From contig JAIVJV010000004.1 of NCBI GenBank assembly GCA_020199835.1, positions 1 to 64,000 on the forward strand: DNA of 64,000 bases, written 5' to 3'. How positions within the stretch are numbered: position 1 is the stretch's first letter; every line of letters begins with the position of its first letter. This stretch comes from Acidobacteriota bacterium. GTDB taxonomy: Bacteria > Acidobacteriota > Blastocatellia > Pyrinomonadales > Pyrinomonadaceae. The position numbers and the translations under genes were made by a program. The notes under the pieces are model-generated. The model saw only the letters and a list, made by a program, of their open reading frames with translations. It was not told the DNA's origin and searched no databases. Shown here piece after piece: positions 16,557 through 26,198 of the stretch.

Positions 16557-17102
16557 ATGACCTTATTCAGCGTCGTGTGGCTCGCCGCTGCCTTGGTGAT
16601 TTCTTCGCTCGCTGGTGAACAAACTACGACTACTGCCTCAAATGCCTGGGAGCCTCTGAAGTTCTTTGTCGGTAAATGGGAGGGAACAGGAAAAGGTAAG
16701 CCAGGCACCTCGCGAATCGAACGCGAGTATCAGTTCGTACTGAACAATAAGTATCTCAACGTTCAGAGCCGTTCGGTCTACGATCCGCAGCCCAACAATC
16801 CAAAAGGTGAGATCCATGAAGAGTGGGGAATGATCAGCTTCGACAAGAGCCGAAAGCAGTTTGTCTTCCGACAATTTCACGTTGAAGGTTTTGTGAATCA
16901 ATACGTAACGACGAGCATTAGCACGGACGGCAAAACAATCGTCTTCACTTCCGAAGGAATTGAGAACATTCCCGCTGGCTGGCGCGCTCGAGAAACATAC
17001 AAAATCATCAGCCCGGATGAATTCATTGAAACCTTCGAATTAGCAGGGCCAGGAAAGGATTTTGAAATCTATTCAGAGGGCCGCCTCACACGAAGGAAAT
17101 AA
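16557..17102 (+). CDS. Secreted DUF1579/nitrobindin-like beta-barrel protein
   Basis: The ATG at 16557 follows GGAGG by eight bases; the longer frame from 16512 is less likely. A signal peptide spans residues 1-20 (FSVVWLAAALVISSLAGEQ). The rest is a beta-rich domain starting WEPLKFFVGKWEGTGKGKPG and continuing with EREYQFVLNNKYLNVQSRSV, the opening seen in DUF1579 and related calycin-like proteins. Family members bind small hydrophobic ligands or have unknown roles. The protein probably acts in the periplasm. It lies 35 bp before the methyltransferase gene. Confidence 0.7.
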   Translation: MTLFSVVWLAAALVISSLAGEQTTTTASNAWEPLKFFVGKWEGTGKGKPGTSRIEREYQFVLNNKYLNVQSRSVYDPQPNNPKGEIHEEWGMISFDKSRKQFVFRQFHVEGFVNQYVTTSISTDGKTIVFTSEGIENIPAGWRARETYKIISPDEFIETFELAGPGKDFEIYSEGRLTRRK

Positions 17103-17137
17103 GGGCGCGATTTAGATTCAGAAGGAGCCTATGAATA

Positions 17138-17986
17138 ATGAGTCAGGTACAACTTAGCGACACTTTGCGCGAGTGGCGCGAGTCAGCAAAGTATTGGGAA
17201 ACGCACGCGCGAACCATACAGAAAATGTTCGCGCCCCTTACATCGGCACTGATCGAAGAGGCTGGCATCATTGAGGGCGACGCAGTATTAGACGTTGCCG
17301 GAGGTCCAGGTGAACCATCACTCACGATCGCGGCGAAGGTTGGTCCTGCCGGGTTCGTAATGTGCACAGATGCCGTCGCTGAAATGGTAGCTGCCGCAGA
17401 GAGCGAGGCGGCTCGTCGTGGGGTGAAGAATATTCAATTTCAACAATGTCAGGCGGATTCTTTGCCGTTCGAAAATAACTCCTTCGACGCAGCCGTTAGT
17501 CGCCTGGGAGTGATGTTTTTTCCTGATCCCGTCGCGGCTTTACGCGAGATGCTGCGCGTCACCAAAAAGGAAGGCACGTTATCGTTTGCAGTTTGGCATG
17601 AGAGCAACGCGAATCCATTCGCATACATAGTCACGGATGTTGTCTCACGTCACATGAAAACTCAGCCCGCTGATCCAGACGCGCCGGGTGCATTCAGGTT
17701 CGCTGAACCTGGCAAGCTCGTTCGAGTTCTTGCCGAAGCAGGTGCAGTCCACGTTCGAGAACGGTTATTAAAGTTTCAAATCGAAGCTCCTATTTCCCGC
17801 GAAGAGTTTTGGGAAATGCGTTCTGCCACATCGGGGACGCTTAGAGAAAAGTTGGATGCACTCTCTTCCGATCTACGTCTGACAATTGCAAACGAAGTAA
17901 AGGAAGCAGTGGCTGAGTACTTTCCCAATGAACAAATGAGCTTCCCGGCACAAATGCTTATTGTCTCGGGAGATAAATCCAACTAA
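17138..17986 (+). CDS. Class I SAM-dependent methyltransferase (UbiE-like)
   Basis: A 282-residue cytosolic enzyme with a Rossmann methyltransferase core. Motif I is AVLDVAGGPGEPSLTIA (about residues 48-64). An acidic residue at the end of beta-2 lies in VMCTDAVAEMV, and motifs II/III appear as QADSLPFENNSFDAAVSRLG and ALREMLRVTKKEGTLSFAVW. This is the ubiquinone/menaquinone C-methyltransferase-like subgroup, which methylates small molecules. The substrate is unknown. A GGAG lies about 12 bases before ATG 17138. It probably shares a transcript with the preceding secreted protein and the PQQ-propeller gene 10 bp downstream. Confidence 0.85.
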   Translation: MSQVQLSDTLREWRESAKYWETHARTIQKMFAPLTSALIEEAGIIEGDAVLDVAGGPGEPSLTIAAKVGPAGFVMCTDAVAEMVAAAESEAARRGVKNIQFQQCQADSLPFENNSFDAAVSRLGVMFFPDPVAALREMLRVTKKEGTLSFAVWHESNANPFAYIVTDVVSRHMKTQPADPDAPGAFRFAEPGKLVRVLAEAGAVHVRERLLKFQIEAPISREEFWEMRSATSGTLREKLDALSSDLRLTIANEVKEAVAEYFPNEQMSFPAQMLIVSGDKSN

Positions 17987-17996
17987 GGAAAGACAA

Positions 17997-19127
17997 ATGA
18001 AGACAGACCGATTTCTAGGTTCGGTTTTTGCGTTGTTAACTCTAGCGAGTCTGAGTTGTGCTCAGCCGAAAGGAGTTGCGCAACGCCAACCGGCTGCACC
18101 ACAGCTCATTTGGAAGTACGACACTGGCGGTTGAATCTTCTCAGTCCCCACGGTCGTGGAGGATACGGTCTTCATCGGCTCATGCGCTGGTATCTTTTAC
18201 GCCTTCAATAAAGCTACAGGCGAGGTGCGCTGGAGTTACAACATTCGCCAGGATGGCAAACAGATAAGCTTTCATGGCAACCCATTAGTTGTGGATGACA
18301 TGATCCTCATCGGCACCGATCATAATTGTGTACCTGATGGCGTTGGTCACGTCTATGCTTTTGACATAAAGACAGGCAAAGTGCGTTGGAAGTATAAAAC
18401 GACCAGCGTACCCACTGATATTGTTCGCATCGGCGAGAATGTCTATTTCGGCAGCTTCCAGGACAACTGGTATGCGCTAAGACTTCGGACTGGTGAGTTG
18501 GTCTGGAAGTTTTCAACCGGCGCATCGAATGACAACTGTGATTTCGTCAGATCCCCGGTCGCTGATCAAACGTCCCTTTATTTAACAGGACTTGATGGTT
18601 TCGTTTACGCGCTCGATGCGATGTCCGGTCGCATTGTCTGGAAGCGAAAACTGCGGGTGCCACCATCTACCGCCTTGGCTCTAAAAGACACGATGCTGTT
18701 TGTGGGCGCCAACGACAATCGCATTTATCGCTTGAACACAGAGACCGGTAATATCGTCGCCGATCTATCCGTTGAAGCGCGGCCCCTTGGACGAATTACG
18801 TTGACGGCTAATGGGCTAATGGCGCTTCTTGATAATAGCTCCGAACGTTTCGGATATGTTGTCTCACTCACTACCGATCTAAAACCGATCTGGCAACAAA
18901 AATTTTCTCCGGAATGGGCATCAGAACGCCCGAACTTGTGGGGCAAATCGGTCGTCGTGGGCAACTGTCGTGGTGAAGTTGCAGCATTAAGCGCCTTCGA
19001 CGGTACATCACAGTGGAAGCTGAGTCTAAAAGGCTGCGTCAGAAGCATTGGGAATTCTGAAAACAGACTCTTCATTGGAGTTCAAGAAGGAACGATCTAC
19101 GGATACGAGTTTCTCCCGCGAAAATAG
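17997..19127 (+). CDS. Secreted PQQ-like beta-propeller protein with an in-frame TGA
   Basis: The frame runs from ATG 17997 to 19127 (376 residues) with one TGA at 18132-18134, codon 46. The N-terminus is a signal peptide (GSVFALLTLASLSCAQPKG). The rest is a PQQ/WD40-like propeller with repeated blades: IFYAFNKATGEVRWSYNIR, VYAFDIKTGKVRWKY, WYALRLRTGELVWKF, VYALDAMSGRIVWKRK and IYRLNTETGNIV. The frame and blade pattern continue undisturbed after the TGA, so the stop is either a recent point mutation (for example CGA or TGG to TGA) or is recoded. A short hairpin at 18145-18163 with a GGTC loop follows the TGA. Such periplasmic propellers bind PQQ or assist assembly. Confidence 0.75.
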
Positions 19128-19153
19128 ACAAGTTACTTGAAGGAGACGAACAG

Positions 19154-19630
19154 ATGAACCGCATAATCCTGATCGTAGGGTTGACCATTGGTGTTGCCGC
19201 ATTTGTCATTGGCCAGGAAGTAGCCCACCCACCGAATCACGGCTTCTTCCAAACCGCCGATATGAAATGGGTAGATGGGCCAGGATCTCTGCCAAAAGGC
19301 GCCAAGGTTGCTTTGCTTGAAGGAAATCCAACACAAGAGGGACCGTTTACGATGCGTCTGCAATTGCCGGACGGTTTTAAGATACCGCCGCACTGGCATC
19401 CTGCGGTCGAGCACGTAACTGTGATCTCAGGGACGTTCAACCTCGGCATGGGAGACAAATTTGAAGCTTCTTCAGGGCGCGCGCTTACGGCTGGATCTTT
19501 CGCATTCATGCCGCCAAGTATGAGGCACTTCGCTTGGACCAACGGTGAAACGATAATTCAGGTACACGGCATAGGGCCGTGGAAGATCAATTACGTAAAT
19601 TCAGCAGACGACCCGCGGAACAAGAAGTAA
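19154..19630 (+). CDS. Secreted cupin-domain protein
   Basis: A 158-residue protein with a signal peptide (IILIVGLTIGVAAFVIGQE) and a single cupin fold. The metal-binding motif 1 reads PPHWHPAVEHVTVISG, with His-x-His and a Glu, and motif 2 includes GSFAFMPPSMRHFAW. The Fe/Mn/Zn-binding triad is therefore present. Related ChrR-like cupins have quercetinase-like or unknown enzymatic roles. The location is periplasmic. GGAG nine bases before the ATG supports the start, and the gene lies 26 bp after the propeller gene on the same strand. Confidence 0.85.
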   Translation: MNRIILIVGLTIGVAAFVIGQEVAHPPNHGFFQTADMKWVDGPGSLPKGAKVALLEGNPTQEGPFTMRLQLPDGFKIPPHWHPAVEHVTVISGTFNLGMGDKFEASSGRALTAGSFAFMPPSMRHFAWTNGETIIQVHGIGPWKINYVNSADDPRNKK

Positions 19631-19848
19631 GAATCACCAAGCAGGAAAGTACGAGGCAAAATCAATCTTGTAACAAAAGAGGTGTGCTTCAATGAAACGA
19701 AGACTTGTAATCGCGCGCGCCGCCGCGAAGGCGAGACCAGACGCGCGACGTTTAGCAGAGTGCTCGCGATTTGAAGACAGCGCTTCTGACCAGGGGAGTG
19801 AGTTAGTGACCTTGAATTTGTTCGCGCGACACAGAGCATGCGCGCGTA

Positions 19849-22800
19849 CTAATCTCTGGCGGGCGCGAGCTGATGGCCTTGCGGGTATTCGCGTGCTGCC
19901 GTAGGCGCTTCAGCGCGTCCGTACTTCAAGTACAGCGCTGGAATAACAATCATGTTGAGAAATGTCGAGGTGAAGATTCCTCCAAGTATAACTACAGCCA
20001 TTGGCTGCTGAATCTCCTTGCCTGGTTCACCAACACCCCAAGCCAACGGGATCAATCCGACGCCCGTGACGAGCGCCGTCATCAGGATTGGGCTCAGCCG
20101 CTCCATCGAACCCTGCAGTATTGCGTCACGAAAACTCACACCCTCTTCCACCATCAAGTGCGAGTAGTGACTTATAAGCATGATGCCGTTGCGCGTGGCG
20201 ATGCCGAAGAGCGTAATGAAGCCAACGAGTGAGGCGATTGACAGCGTACCGCCTGAGAGAAACACAACAACTACGCCTCCGATCAGCGCGAGCGGTAGAT
20301 TCGCCATGACCAGGAATGCGGAGCGTACGGATTTGAGTGCGATATAAAGCAAAAGGAAGATGCCCGCAATGGCAACAATGGACAGCAAAATGATCTGCCG
20401 CGACGCTTTTTCCTGAGACTCGAATTGCCCGCCGTACTGCACGAAGTATCCTTGCGGCAACCGCACCTTCTGTGCGATGGCGCCGCGCACATCCTCGATG
20501 ACGCTTCCCAAATCGCGACCGGCCACGTTGGCCTGAATGATGATACGCCGTTGGACGTTTTCGCGATTGATTGTGTTCGGCCCCTGGTCCAATTTCACTT
20601 CCGCGACCTGGCCGATCGGCACCGCCGTTCCCGTTGGCGTGTCTATAAGCGTTGCCGCGATTGATCCAACGGACTGTCGTGCTGAGTCGTTAAAGCGCAC
20701 CAGCACGTCGTAGGTCTTTTGCTCGTCCAGCACCTGCGATACGACGTGACCGTTAAATGCCCCATCCACCGTATCGGCAAGGTGTTCGGCGCGTAAGCCC
20801 ACGGCGGCTGCGGCTTGGCGGTTCATGTTGACCTGTACTTGCGGCACTCCGACCTGTGGCTCAACGAGGAGATCAACGATCCCGTCAACTCCTTCCATGG
20901 CTTCACGAATCTCTCCGGCCTTGGCACGGAGCGTGGCGAGGTCAGGTCCAAACAGCTTGATGGCAATCTGGGCGCGCGTGCCCGACAGCAGATGATCTAT
21001 TCGATGCGAAATAGGCTGGCCCACTTCCACATCAATTCCAGGAATGCGAGAAAGCTTTTCTCTAACCTCTGCTGTCACTTCTTCGTGTGAGCGGTCGCTT
21101 TCTTTCAAAACAACTTCGAGCTCGTTCGCGTTTACTCCCGCAGCGTGCTCGTCAGCTTCAGCACGCCCGGTCCGGCGTGTTGTGGAAACCACTTCAGGAA
21201 CTTCATGTAAGGTTCTGTCTACGACATTGCCTATCCGCACAGACTCCTGAAGCGACGTTCCTGGAGGCAGAGTAGCAAGCACGTTATACGAACCTTCGTT
21301 AAAGGGCGGCAGGAACTCGCGACCCATAAAGGGGAAGAGCAGCACCGCAACCAGGAGCATCGTGGCGGAGGTCCCGATGATTTTGTAAGGGTGACGCAGC
21401 GTCCAATTTAATATGCGCGCGTAACGTCGCTTCAGCCAGGCTACAAGCCGCGAATCTTTCTCGTCATGTAGCAGCTTTGAATGCCCGAGCATGTAATAAC
21501 AAAGCACTGGTGTCACAGTCAGCGCGACGATTAGCGAGGCTGTAATGGAAATGATGTAAGCAAAAGCAAGCGGCGCAAACATGCGTCCCTCGAAGCCGCC
21601 AAGACTGAAAAGGGGGAGGAAAACAAGGACGATGATAAGCGTGGCAAACAGTATCGAGTTTCTAATCTCGCTGGAGGCTTTGAACACAACTGTTAAGACC
21701 GGCTCAGGAGAGGGCGAGTGGCCGTTCTGCTTGAGACGGCGAAAGACATTCTCGACATCAATGATCGCGTCGTCCACGAGAGCACCGATAGCGATGGCGA
21801 GGCCGCCCAGAGTCATCGTGTTTACCGTGATGCCGAAGTAGCTCATCACGAGTATTGCCGTCACAAGTGATAGCGGAATGGCCGTCAGGCTTACGAAGGT
21901 GGTGCGGAAGTTCCAAAGGAAGAGGAACAACACTATCGTCACCATTATGGCGCCCTCAATCAAAGACCGCTTAACGTTGCCGATAGCGCGTCTGATGAAA
22001 TCGGCCTGCTGAAACGCCTTGGTGTCGATCACTACATCTGACGGCAAACTGGCTTTTAGATCCGCGAGCGTCTTTTCAATGGCGTCCGTAACCGCCAGCG
22101 TGTTGGCATCCGGCTGCTTCTGAATGGTGGCGACGACCGCAGGCTGCATGTTAAAGCCGCCATCGCCTCGCTGTTGCGCGGCTCCAAGTTGTACGGTGGC
22201 GACATTCGCAACCAGAATGGGAGCACCATCGCGCACTGTAATAACCGAGTTTGCGATGTCTTCTGGTGACTGAACGCGTGCCCGACCGCGGATAAGGAAC
22301 TCCTCATTCGGACGCTCCAGAAAACCACCCGAAGCATTGGCATTGGAAGCGGCAACCGCTTCCGTCACTTGTTCAAGAGTCAGTCCGTAGTCTGCGAGCT
22401 TCGCAGGATCCACCAGTACTTGAAATTGCTTCTTCTCGCCTCCAATGATCACAACCTGGGAGACGCCCGGCACACCGAGCAGACGCGGACGTACCACCCA
22501 GTCCGCGAGACTGCGCACCTCCATCGAAGAGGTCGCCTTTCCCGTCATCGACAGCATCATGATCTCGCCCATCGTCGATGAGATTGGTCCAAGTAAGGGA
22601 GGCGATACACCTTCGGGCATTCTTACCTGTTGTAACTTTTCGGTGACCAACTGGCGAGCGCGAAAGATGTCAGTGCCGAAGTCAAACTCGATGAAGACCA
22701 GTGAGATGCCGATTGCCGAATTTGAACGCACGCGGTGCACTCCTGCCGTGCCGTTCATCGCCGATTCGATTGGCAAGGTGACGAGGGACTCGACCTCCTC

Positions 22801-22974
22801 GGGAGCAAGACCGTGAGACTCAGTAACGATTGTCACTGAAGGCGCGGTCAGATCAGGAAAGACATCTATGGGCGAACGCAGGGTGACAATGCCCCCGTAA
22901 ATGAGCAATGCGCCTGCGGCAATCATCACCAGGAGTCGGTTATGTAAGGACCACTGGATAATCTTATTCAGCAT
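19849..22974 (-). CDS. czcA: CzcA-type heavy-metal RND efflux pump
   Basis: The full-length 1041-residue HME-RND inner-membrane pump exports divalent or monovalent metal ions using the proton gradient. It starts MLNKIIQWSLHNRLLVMI (TM1) and has the DVFPDLTAPSVTIVTES porter entry. The TM4 proton-relay segment GALVDDAIIDVENVFRRL carries Asp401, Asp402, Asp406 and Glu408. The second half repeats the fold (ALIGGVVVVFLSGG, GFITLFGIATRNGIMLISHY). The methionine triad typical of Cu(I)/Ag(I) pumps was not evident, so Zn/Co/Cd/Ni are more likely substrates, though this is uncertain. It is the last gene of a six-gene operon, 63 bp after czcB. Confidence 0.93.
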   Translation of the reverse strand: MLNKIIQWSLHNRLLVMIAAGALLIYGGIVTLRSPIDVFPDLTAPSVTIVTESHGLAPEEVESLVTLPIESAMNGTAGVHRVRSNSAIGISLVFIEFDFGTDIFRARQLVTEKLQQVRMPEGVSPPLLGPISSTMGEIMMLSMTGKATSSMEVRSLADWVVRPRLLGVPGVSQVVIIGGEKKQFQVLVDPAKLADYGLTLEQVTEAVAASNANASGGFLERPNEEFLIRGRARVQSPEDIANSVITVRDGAPILVANVATVQLGAAQQRGDGGFNMQPAVVATIQKQPDANTLAVTDAIEKTLADLKASLPSDVVIDTKAFQQADFIRRAIGNVKRSLIEGAIMVTIVLFLFLWNFRTTFVSLTAIPLSLVTAILVMSYFGITVNTMTLGGLAIAIGALVDDAIIDVENVFRRLKQNGHSPSPEPVLTVVFKASSEIRNSILFATLIIVLVFLPLFSLGGFEGRMFAPLAFAYIISITASLIVALTVTPVLCYYMLGHSKLLHDEKDSRLVAWLKRRYARILNWTLRHPYKIIGTSATMLLVAVLLFPFMGREFLPPFNEGSYNVLATLPPGTSLQESVRIGNVVDRTLHEVPEVVSTTRRTGRAEADEHAAGVNANELEVVLKESDRSHEEVTAEVREKLSRIPGIDVEVGQPISHRIDHLLSGTRAQIAIKLFGPDLATLRAKAGEIREAMEGVDGIVDLLVEPQVGVPQVQVNMNRQAAAAVGLRAEHLADTVDGAFNGHVVSQVLDEQKTYDVLVRFNDSARQSVGSIAATLIDTPTGTAVPIGQVAEVKLDQGPNTINRENVQRRIIIQANVAGRDLGSVIEDVRGAIAQKVRLPQGYFVQYGGQFESQEKASRQIILLSIVAIAGIFLLLYIALKSVRSAFLVMANLPLALIGGVVVVFLSGGTLSIASLVGFITLFGIATRNGIMLISHYSHLMVEEGVSFRDAILQGSMERLSPILMTALVTGVGLIPLAWGVGEPGKEIQQPMAVVILGGIFTSTFLNMIVIPALYLKYGRAEAPTAAREYPQGHQLAPARD

Positions 22975-23037
22975 GATCTCTTGCCTGGGAATTCGCGCCT
23001 TATGATTGGATCACCCGCGCTGGGCCAATCTGATCAC

Positions 23038-24417
23038 CTACGTCTCATGCGTATGGGCTCCAGCCTCTGCTGGTTTTAGCTCCTGAAGTTTTAGTTGGTA
23101 AGCGCCTTGAGTCACCACGCGCTCTCCTTTATTGAGGCCCGAGAGCACGGCGACGTTAGCACCCATCTCGTCCCCGATGATTACTTCGCGGCGTTCAAAC
23201 TCTTCTCCTGAGAGCAGCACGTACACAATCTTCTTGCCTTCATGTTCCAGCACGGCTTCTTTGGGAATTAATATCGCCGTGACTTGTTCACCCGCGTCGA
23301 GTCGCACATTGGCTTGCATTCCGAGTCTTAGTGCGCGACCGGCGTTTGGCAATTGAAAGATCACTTTACTGGCTCGGGTTTGCTCGTCGATTACGGCCCC
23401 TATGTCCAGCACAACACCTTTGAATTCCTGATCGGGATAAGCCGGTGTAGTAAAAGTGGCGGAAACACTTCCGCCCAGGCGATTGAGATCCCGCTCAAAG
23501 ATCGGGGCTTCCACCCATACCGTATTGAGATTGCTGATCTCAACTATTGCTTCACCTGGCTGTACCTGTTCTCCGATCGACTTATTTACTTTGGTGACGT
23601 AACCGCTTAGTGGAGCGCGAACCGTGTAGCTCGCATTTGCACTGCCTACGCCGCGCCGAGCGTCAGCTACTGCGGGTGAAGACGTCAAAGCCTCGAGGCG
23701 CTTAACGGCAGCGTCGTAACCGGCCTTCGCGGCTTTTAGATCCGCCTCGGCTGCCTGGAGTTGGCGTTCGGAAAAAGCCTTCCGCTCATATAGACGCTGT
23801 GCGCGTGCGGCCTCCTTTGTTGCCAGGTCCAGACGAACGCGCGCTGCTTCGACTTCGCCGGAAGCCGTGCGCCGATCAGCCTCGAGACGCGCGTTCTCCA
23901 GGTTCAATGACGCAGCCGCCGCCCGCACCTGCGCCTGTTCAGCAGACGTGGCGGTTTGCTGAATGACAGCTATGGTTTGACCTTGCGCGACTTGCTGGCC
24001 CACTCGTGGCAAGTTTCTTCCCGAAAGTATCCCGCCCACGGGCGGGGCGACTACTGCCTGGCTATTCGCAGATGGAATGACGCGGCCGGTGGCGGTGATT
24101 TGACGTGCGACCGTTTGTTCCTCAACGAGAGCCAGCTTCATCCGAATCAGCCACTGTTGCTCCATCAGAAACCTGACGGTTCCGGTATTAGTAGCGGCCG
24201 AGGGCGCTTCAATCGTTCGCTGCCTGGTCGGGCGTAACCAAAAGAATGCAAACAGAATGAGAACGATTGCGAATATGGCCACTGCAGCGACAATCACCAC
24301 AACAGTGCGGCGTGAGGCAGCGCCCTTGGGCTCAGGGTTCAAGGTATGCTCATCTGACCCTCGCACCTGCTTTGGTTTTCCGGCGCGTTCTTCGTTGGGT
24401 TCGTGCGGTGTGCTCAT
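23038..24417 (-). CDS. czcB: CzcB-type periplasmic adaptor of the metal efflux pump
   Basis: A 459-residue membrane fusion protein joining the RND pump to the outer-membrane channel. A cytoplasmic start precedes one transmembrane helix (about residues 39-63, VVVIVAAVAIFAIVLILFAF). After it come a lipoyl half (GRNLPRVGQQVAQGQTIAVI), a long alpha-hairpin (about 165-250, rich in Ala/Glu/Lys), the second lipoyl half (VRAPLSGYVTKVNKSIGEQV), and beta-barrel and membrane-proximal domains. The N-terminal metal-binding extension of some CzcB proteins is absent. Its ATG overlaps the czcC stop side by four bases (ATGA type), indicating coupled translation. Confidence 0.9.
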   Translation of the reverse strand: MSTPHEPNEERAGKPKQVRGSDEHTLNPEPKGAASRRTVVVIVAAVAIFAIVLILFAFFWLRPTRQRTIEAPSAATNTGTVRFLMEQQWLIRMKLALVEEQTVARQITATGRVIPSANSQAVVAPPVGGILSGRNLPRVGQQVAQGQTIAVIQQTATSAEQAQVRAAAASLNLENARLEADRRTASGEVEAARVRLDLATKEAARAQRLYERKAFSERQLQAAEADLKAAKAGYDAAVKRLEALTSSPAVADARRGVGSANASYTVRAPLSGYVTKVNKSIGEQVQPGEAIVEISNLNTVWVEAPIFERDLNRLGGSVSATFTTPAYPDQEFKGVVLDIGAVIDEQTRASKVIFQLPNAGRALRLGMQANVRLDAGEQVTAILIPKEAVLEHEGKKIVYVLLSGEEFERREVIIGDEMGANVAVLSGLNKGERVVTQGAYQLKLQELKPAEAGAHTHET

Positions 24418-25706
24418 AATTTGATGTCGGTGCCTGTTGCCAGCTCCAATTGAAAAATGCTCGTGTAGTAATCAAAAATCGCGCGGTAGTAGTTGGCCCG
24501 AATTTCCGTTCTGGTTTTCTGTGCTTCAATTAGAGTGATAAGCTCCGCTGCGCCTTCCTGGTACGCGCCGAGTTGAATCTCACGTGACTCATCAGCCTGC
24601 CTCAAGAGACCCGCTTCATAAGCTCTCACCTGCTCGCGTGCAGCTTCGTAGGCTCGATATGCCGTTTCTACTTCAGCGAGTGCCCGATTACGAACCAGCC
24701 GCAGGTTTGTCTCAGCTACTTTTTGCTGCGCTTGAGCGCGCGCGATAGCGGATTGATTGCGATCGCCAAAAGGCAGCGGCACGGTAACACCAGCTAACAC
24801 TGTGTTGTCGACGCCGACTCTCTTATAGCCGACGTACGGAGTAACCTCGCCCTTGCCACGCGAACGTTCCAGTTTAATCGATGACTCCGCCAGCGCCACT
24901 TCGGCCAAAGCTACTTTCACTTCCGGACGATTGGCTAACGCTGTCTCCCTTAGCTGTGCTAGAGCGAGGCTGATCACCGGCACTTGTAGCTGGTTGCTAA
25001 CTTCGACTCTGGCGGCACGCTCAAAGTCAGGATCGCCAATCAATTCAAGCAGGCGAATCTTTGCTTTCCTGAATGCCAGTTCTGCATTAGCCACAGCGAA
25101 GTCGAACTTAGTCCGTTCTAATCGAACCTTCAAAAGATCTCCCTCAGCGATGAATCCTTCTTCAAAACGAACCGTATTGAACTTCACGAGCCCTTCAAAG
25201 TTGTCGCGGTTCTCCTGTTCAATGCCAAGAAGAACTCGTCCTAATACCGATTCGTAGTAGCTTCGCTTGAGATCGAAGAGTTGGCGTCGTAATACTTCCG
25301 TCAACCGCGCTTCCGAAACCGAAACAGTTCGGTCTGCTACTTCCATTCGGAGAGTCTTCCGATTGCCCAACTCAATCGGTTGGGCCACTAGTAACCCATA
25401 TTCATGAAGCCTGCTCGCCGGCGTCTCCCCGGAGACACGCAGATTCTCCGCACTTACTGTCAACCCTGGACGCGGATTCAGTCGGGCACCGACTCTTTCC
25501 GCTGCCGCAACATCCACTTCCAGACGCGCTGCTTCGACTGCCAGATTCTTGCGGACGAACTGTTCCGTAACCGTTTCCAGCGAAAGGTAATCAGTTTGCG
25601 GGTGAGCAGCGACCGGTGTTCGAACTGCTGAGGGTGTTTGGCCCGATACACTCGCCGACAACAAGAGCGTCAGCATAAACCGTGTAATTGTTCGAAGGCT
25701 CTTCAC
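24414..25706 (-). CDS. czcC: CzcC/TolC-type outer-membrane channel
   Basis: A 430-residue outer-membrane factor. The signal peptide is FMLTLLLSASVSGQ, and two TolC repeats follow with long helices rich in Ala, Glu and Arg (LEVDVAAAERVGARLNPRPG; ALAEVETAYRAYEAAREQVR). The TolC-typical LNPRPGLTVSAENL motif and the closing IFDYYTSIFQLELATG are present. The trimer forms the tunnel through which the CzcBA complex expels metal. It lies 13 bp after the FixH-like gene and overlaps czcB by four bases, within one operon. Confidence 0.9.
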   Translation of the reverse strand: MKSLRTITRFMLTLLLSASVSGQTPSAVRTPVAAHPQTDYLSLETVTEQFVRKNLAVEAARLEVDVAAAERVGARLNPRPGLTVSAENLRVSGETPASRLHEYGLLVAQPIELGNRKTLRMEVADRTVSVSEARLTEVLRRQLFDLKRSYYESVLGRVLLGIEQENRDNFEGLVKFNTVRFEEGFIAEGDLLKVRLERTKFDFAVANAELAFRKAKIRLLELIGDPDFERAARVEVSNQLQVPVISLALAQLRETALANRPEVKVALAEVALAESSIKLERSRGKGEVTPYVGYKRVGVDNTVLAGVTVPLPFGDRNQSAIARAQAQQKVAETNLRLVRNRALAEVETAYRAYEAAREQVRAYEAGLLRQADESREIQLGAYQEGAAELITLIEAQKTRTEIRANYYRAIFDYYTSIFQLELATGTDIKL

Positions 25707-25719
25707 AGGTTCGTTTTTC

Positions 25720-26175
25720 CTACTCCACCGTAAAATCTGTTAGTTTCATGCGCTCGTCGATCTTCGTATTCCTGACGTGAAACTCGATGTCGTAATTACC
25801 GTTAGTGGGAATGGCTACATCAGCCACGTAAATGCCCGTCACCTTTCCGACCCGCGCTTTAGTTTGCATTACTTCAGCTCCACTCTTTGCACGACTGATC
25901 AAAGTCACCTCAGCTTTTTCTACCGGTGTGCCGTCACTAAGGTCGGTAAGGTGGATCAAAAACTGGCTCGGCTCGCCCGCCTTCAGCGGCTCATATTCAA
26001 AGAAGTTTTCAATCCGGTCGGTAAATTCGGTGCGCGCGATCATCTCTTCTTCGTGCTCTGCCTCGGATTTAGGAGATGAGCCACACGCCGCACACGCTAC
26101 GACCATAAGGAAACAAAGAAGCCACGCGCCCCGACGACCGGCGGTAGTTTTTAAGGAGAGAAAAGTTGTCTGCAT
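25720..26175 (-). CDS. FixH/YtkA-like lipoprotein in the metal-efflux operon
   Basis: The ATG at 26175 is chosen; a TTG nine bases upstream would add three residues. The signal sequence WLLCFLMVVACAACGSS contains a lipobox-like ACAAC, so the protein is probably lipid-anchored in the periplasm. The domain, about 100 residues and beta-rich, has EPSQFLIHLTDLSDGTPVEK then VTGIYVADVAIPTNGNYDIE, the pattern of FixH/YtkA-like immunoglobulin-fold proteins seen in many metal-resistance loci. A His/Glu-rich piece (EAEHEEEM) may bind metal. Its role is likely accessory to the pump. It lies 24 bp after the M56 protease gene. Confidence 0.75.
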   Translation of the reverse strand: MQTTFLSLKTTAGRRGAWLLCFLMVVACAACGSSPKSEAEHEEEMIARTEFTDRIENFFEYEPLKAGEPSQFLIHLTDLSDGTPVEKAEVTLISRAKSGAEVMQTKARVGKVTGIYVADVAIPTNGNYDIEFHVRNTKIDERMKLTDFTVE

Positions 26176-26198
26176 TTCCGACAAGGCTTGTCCTTAAT

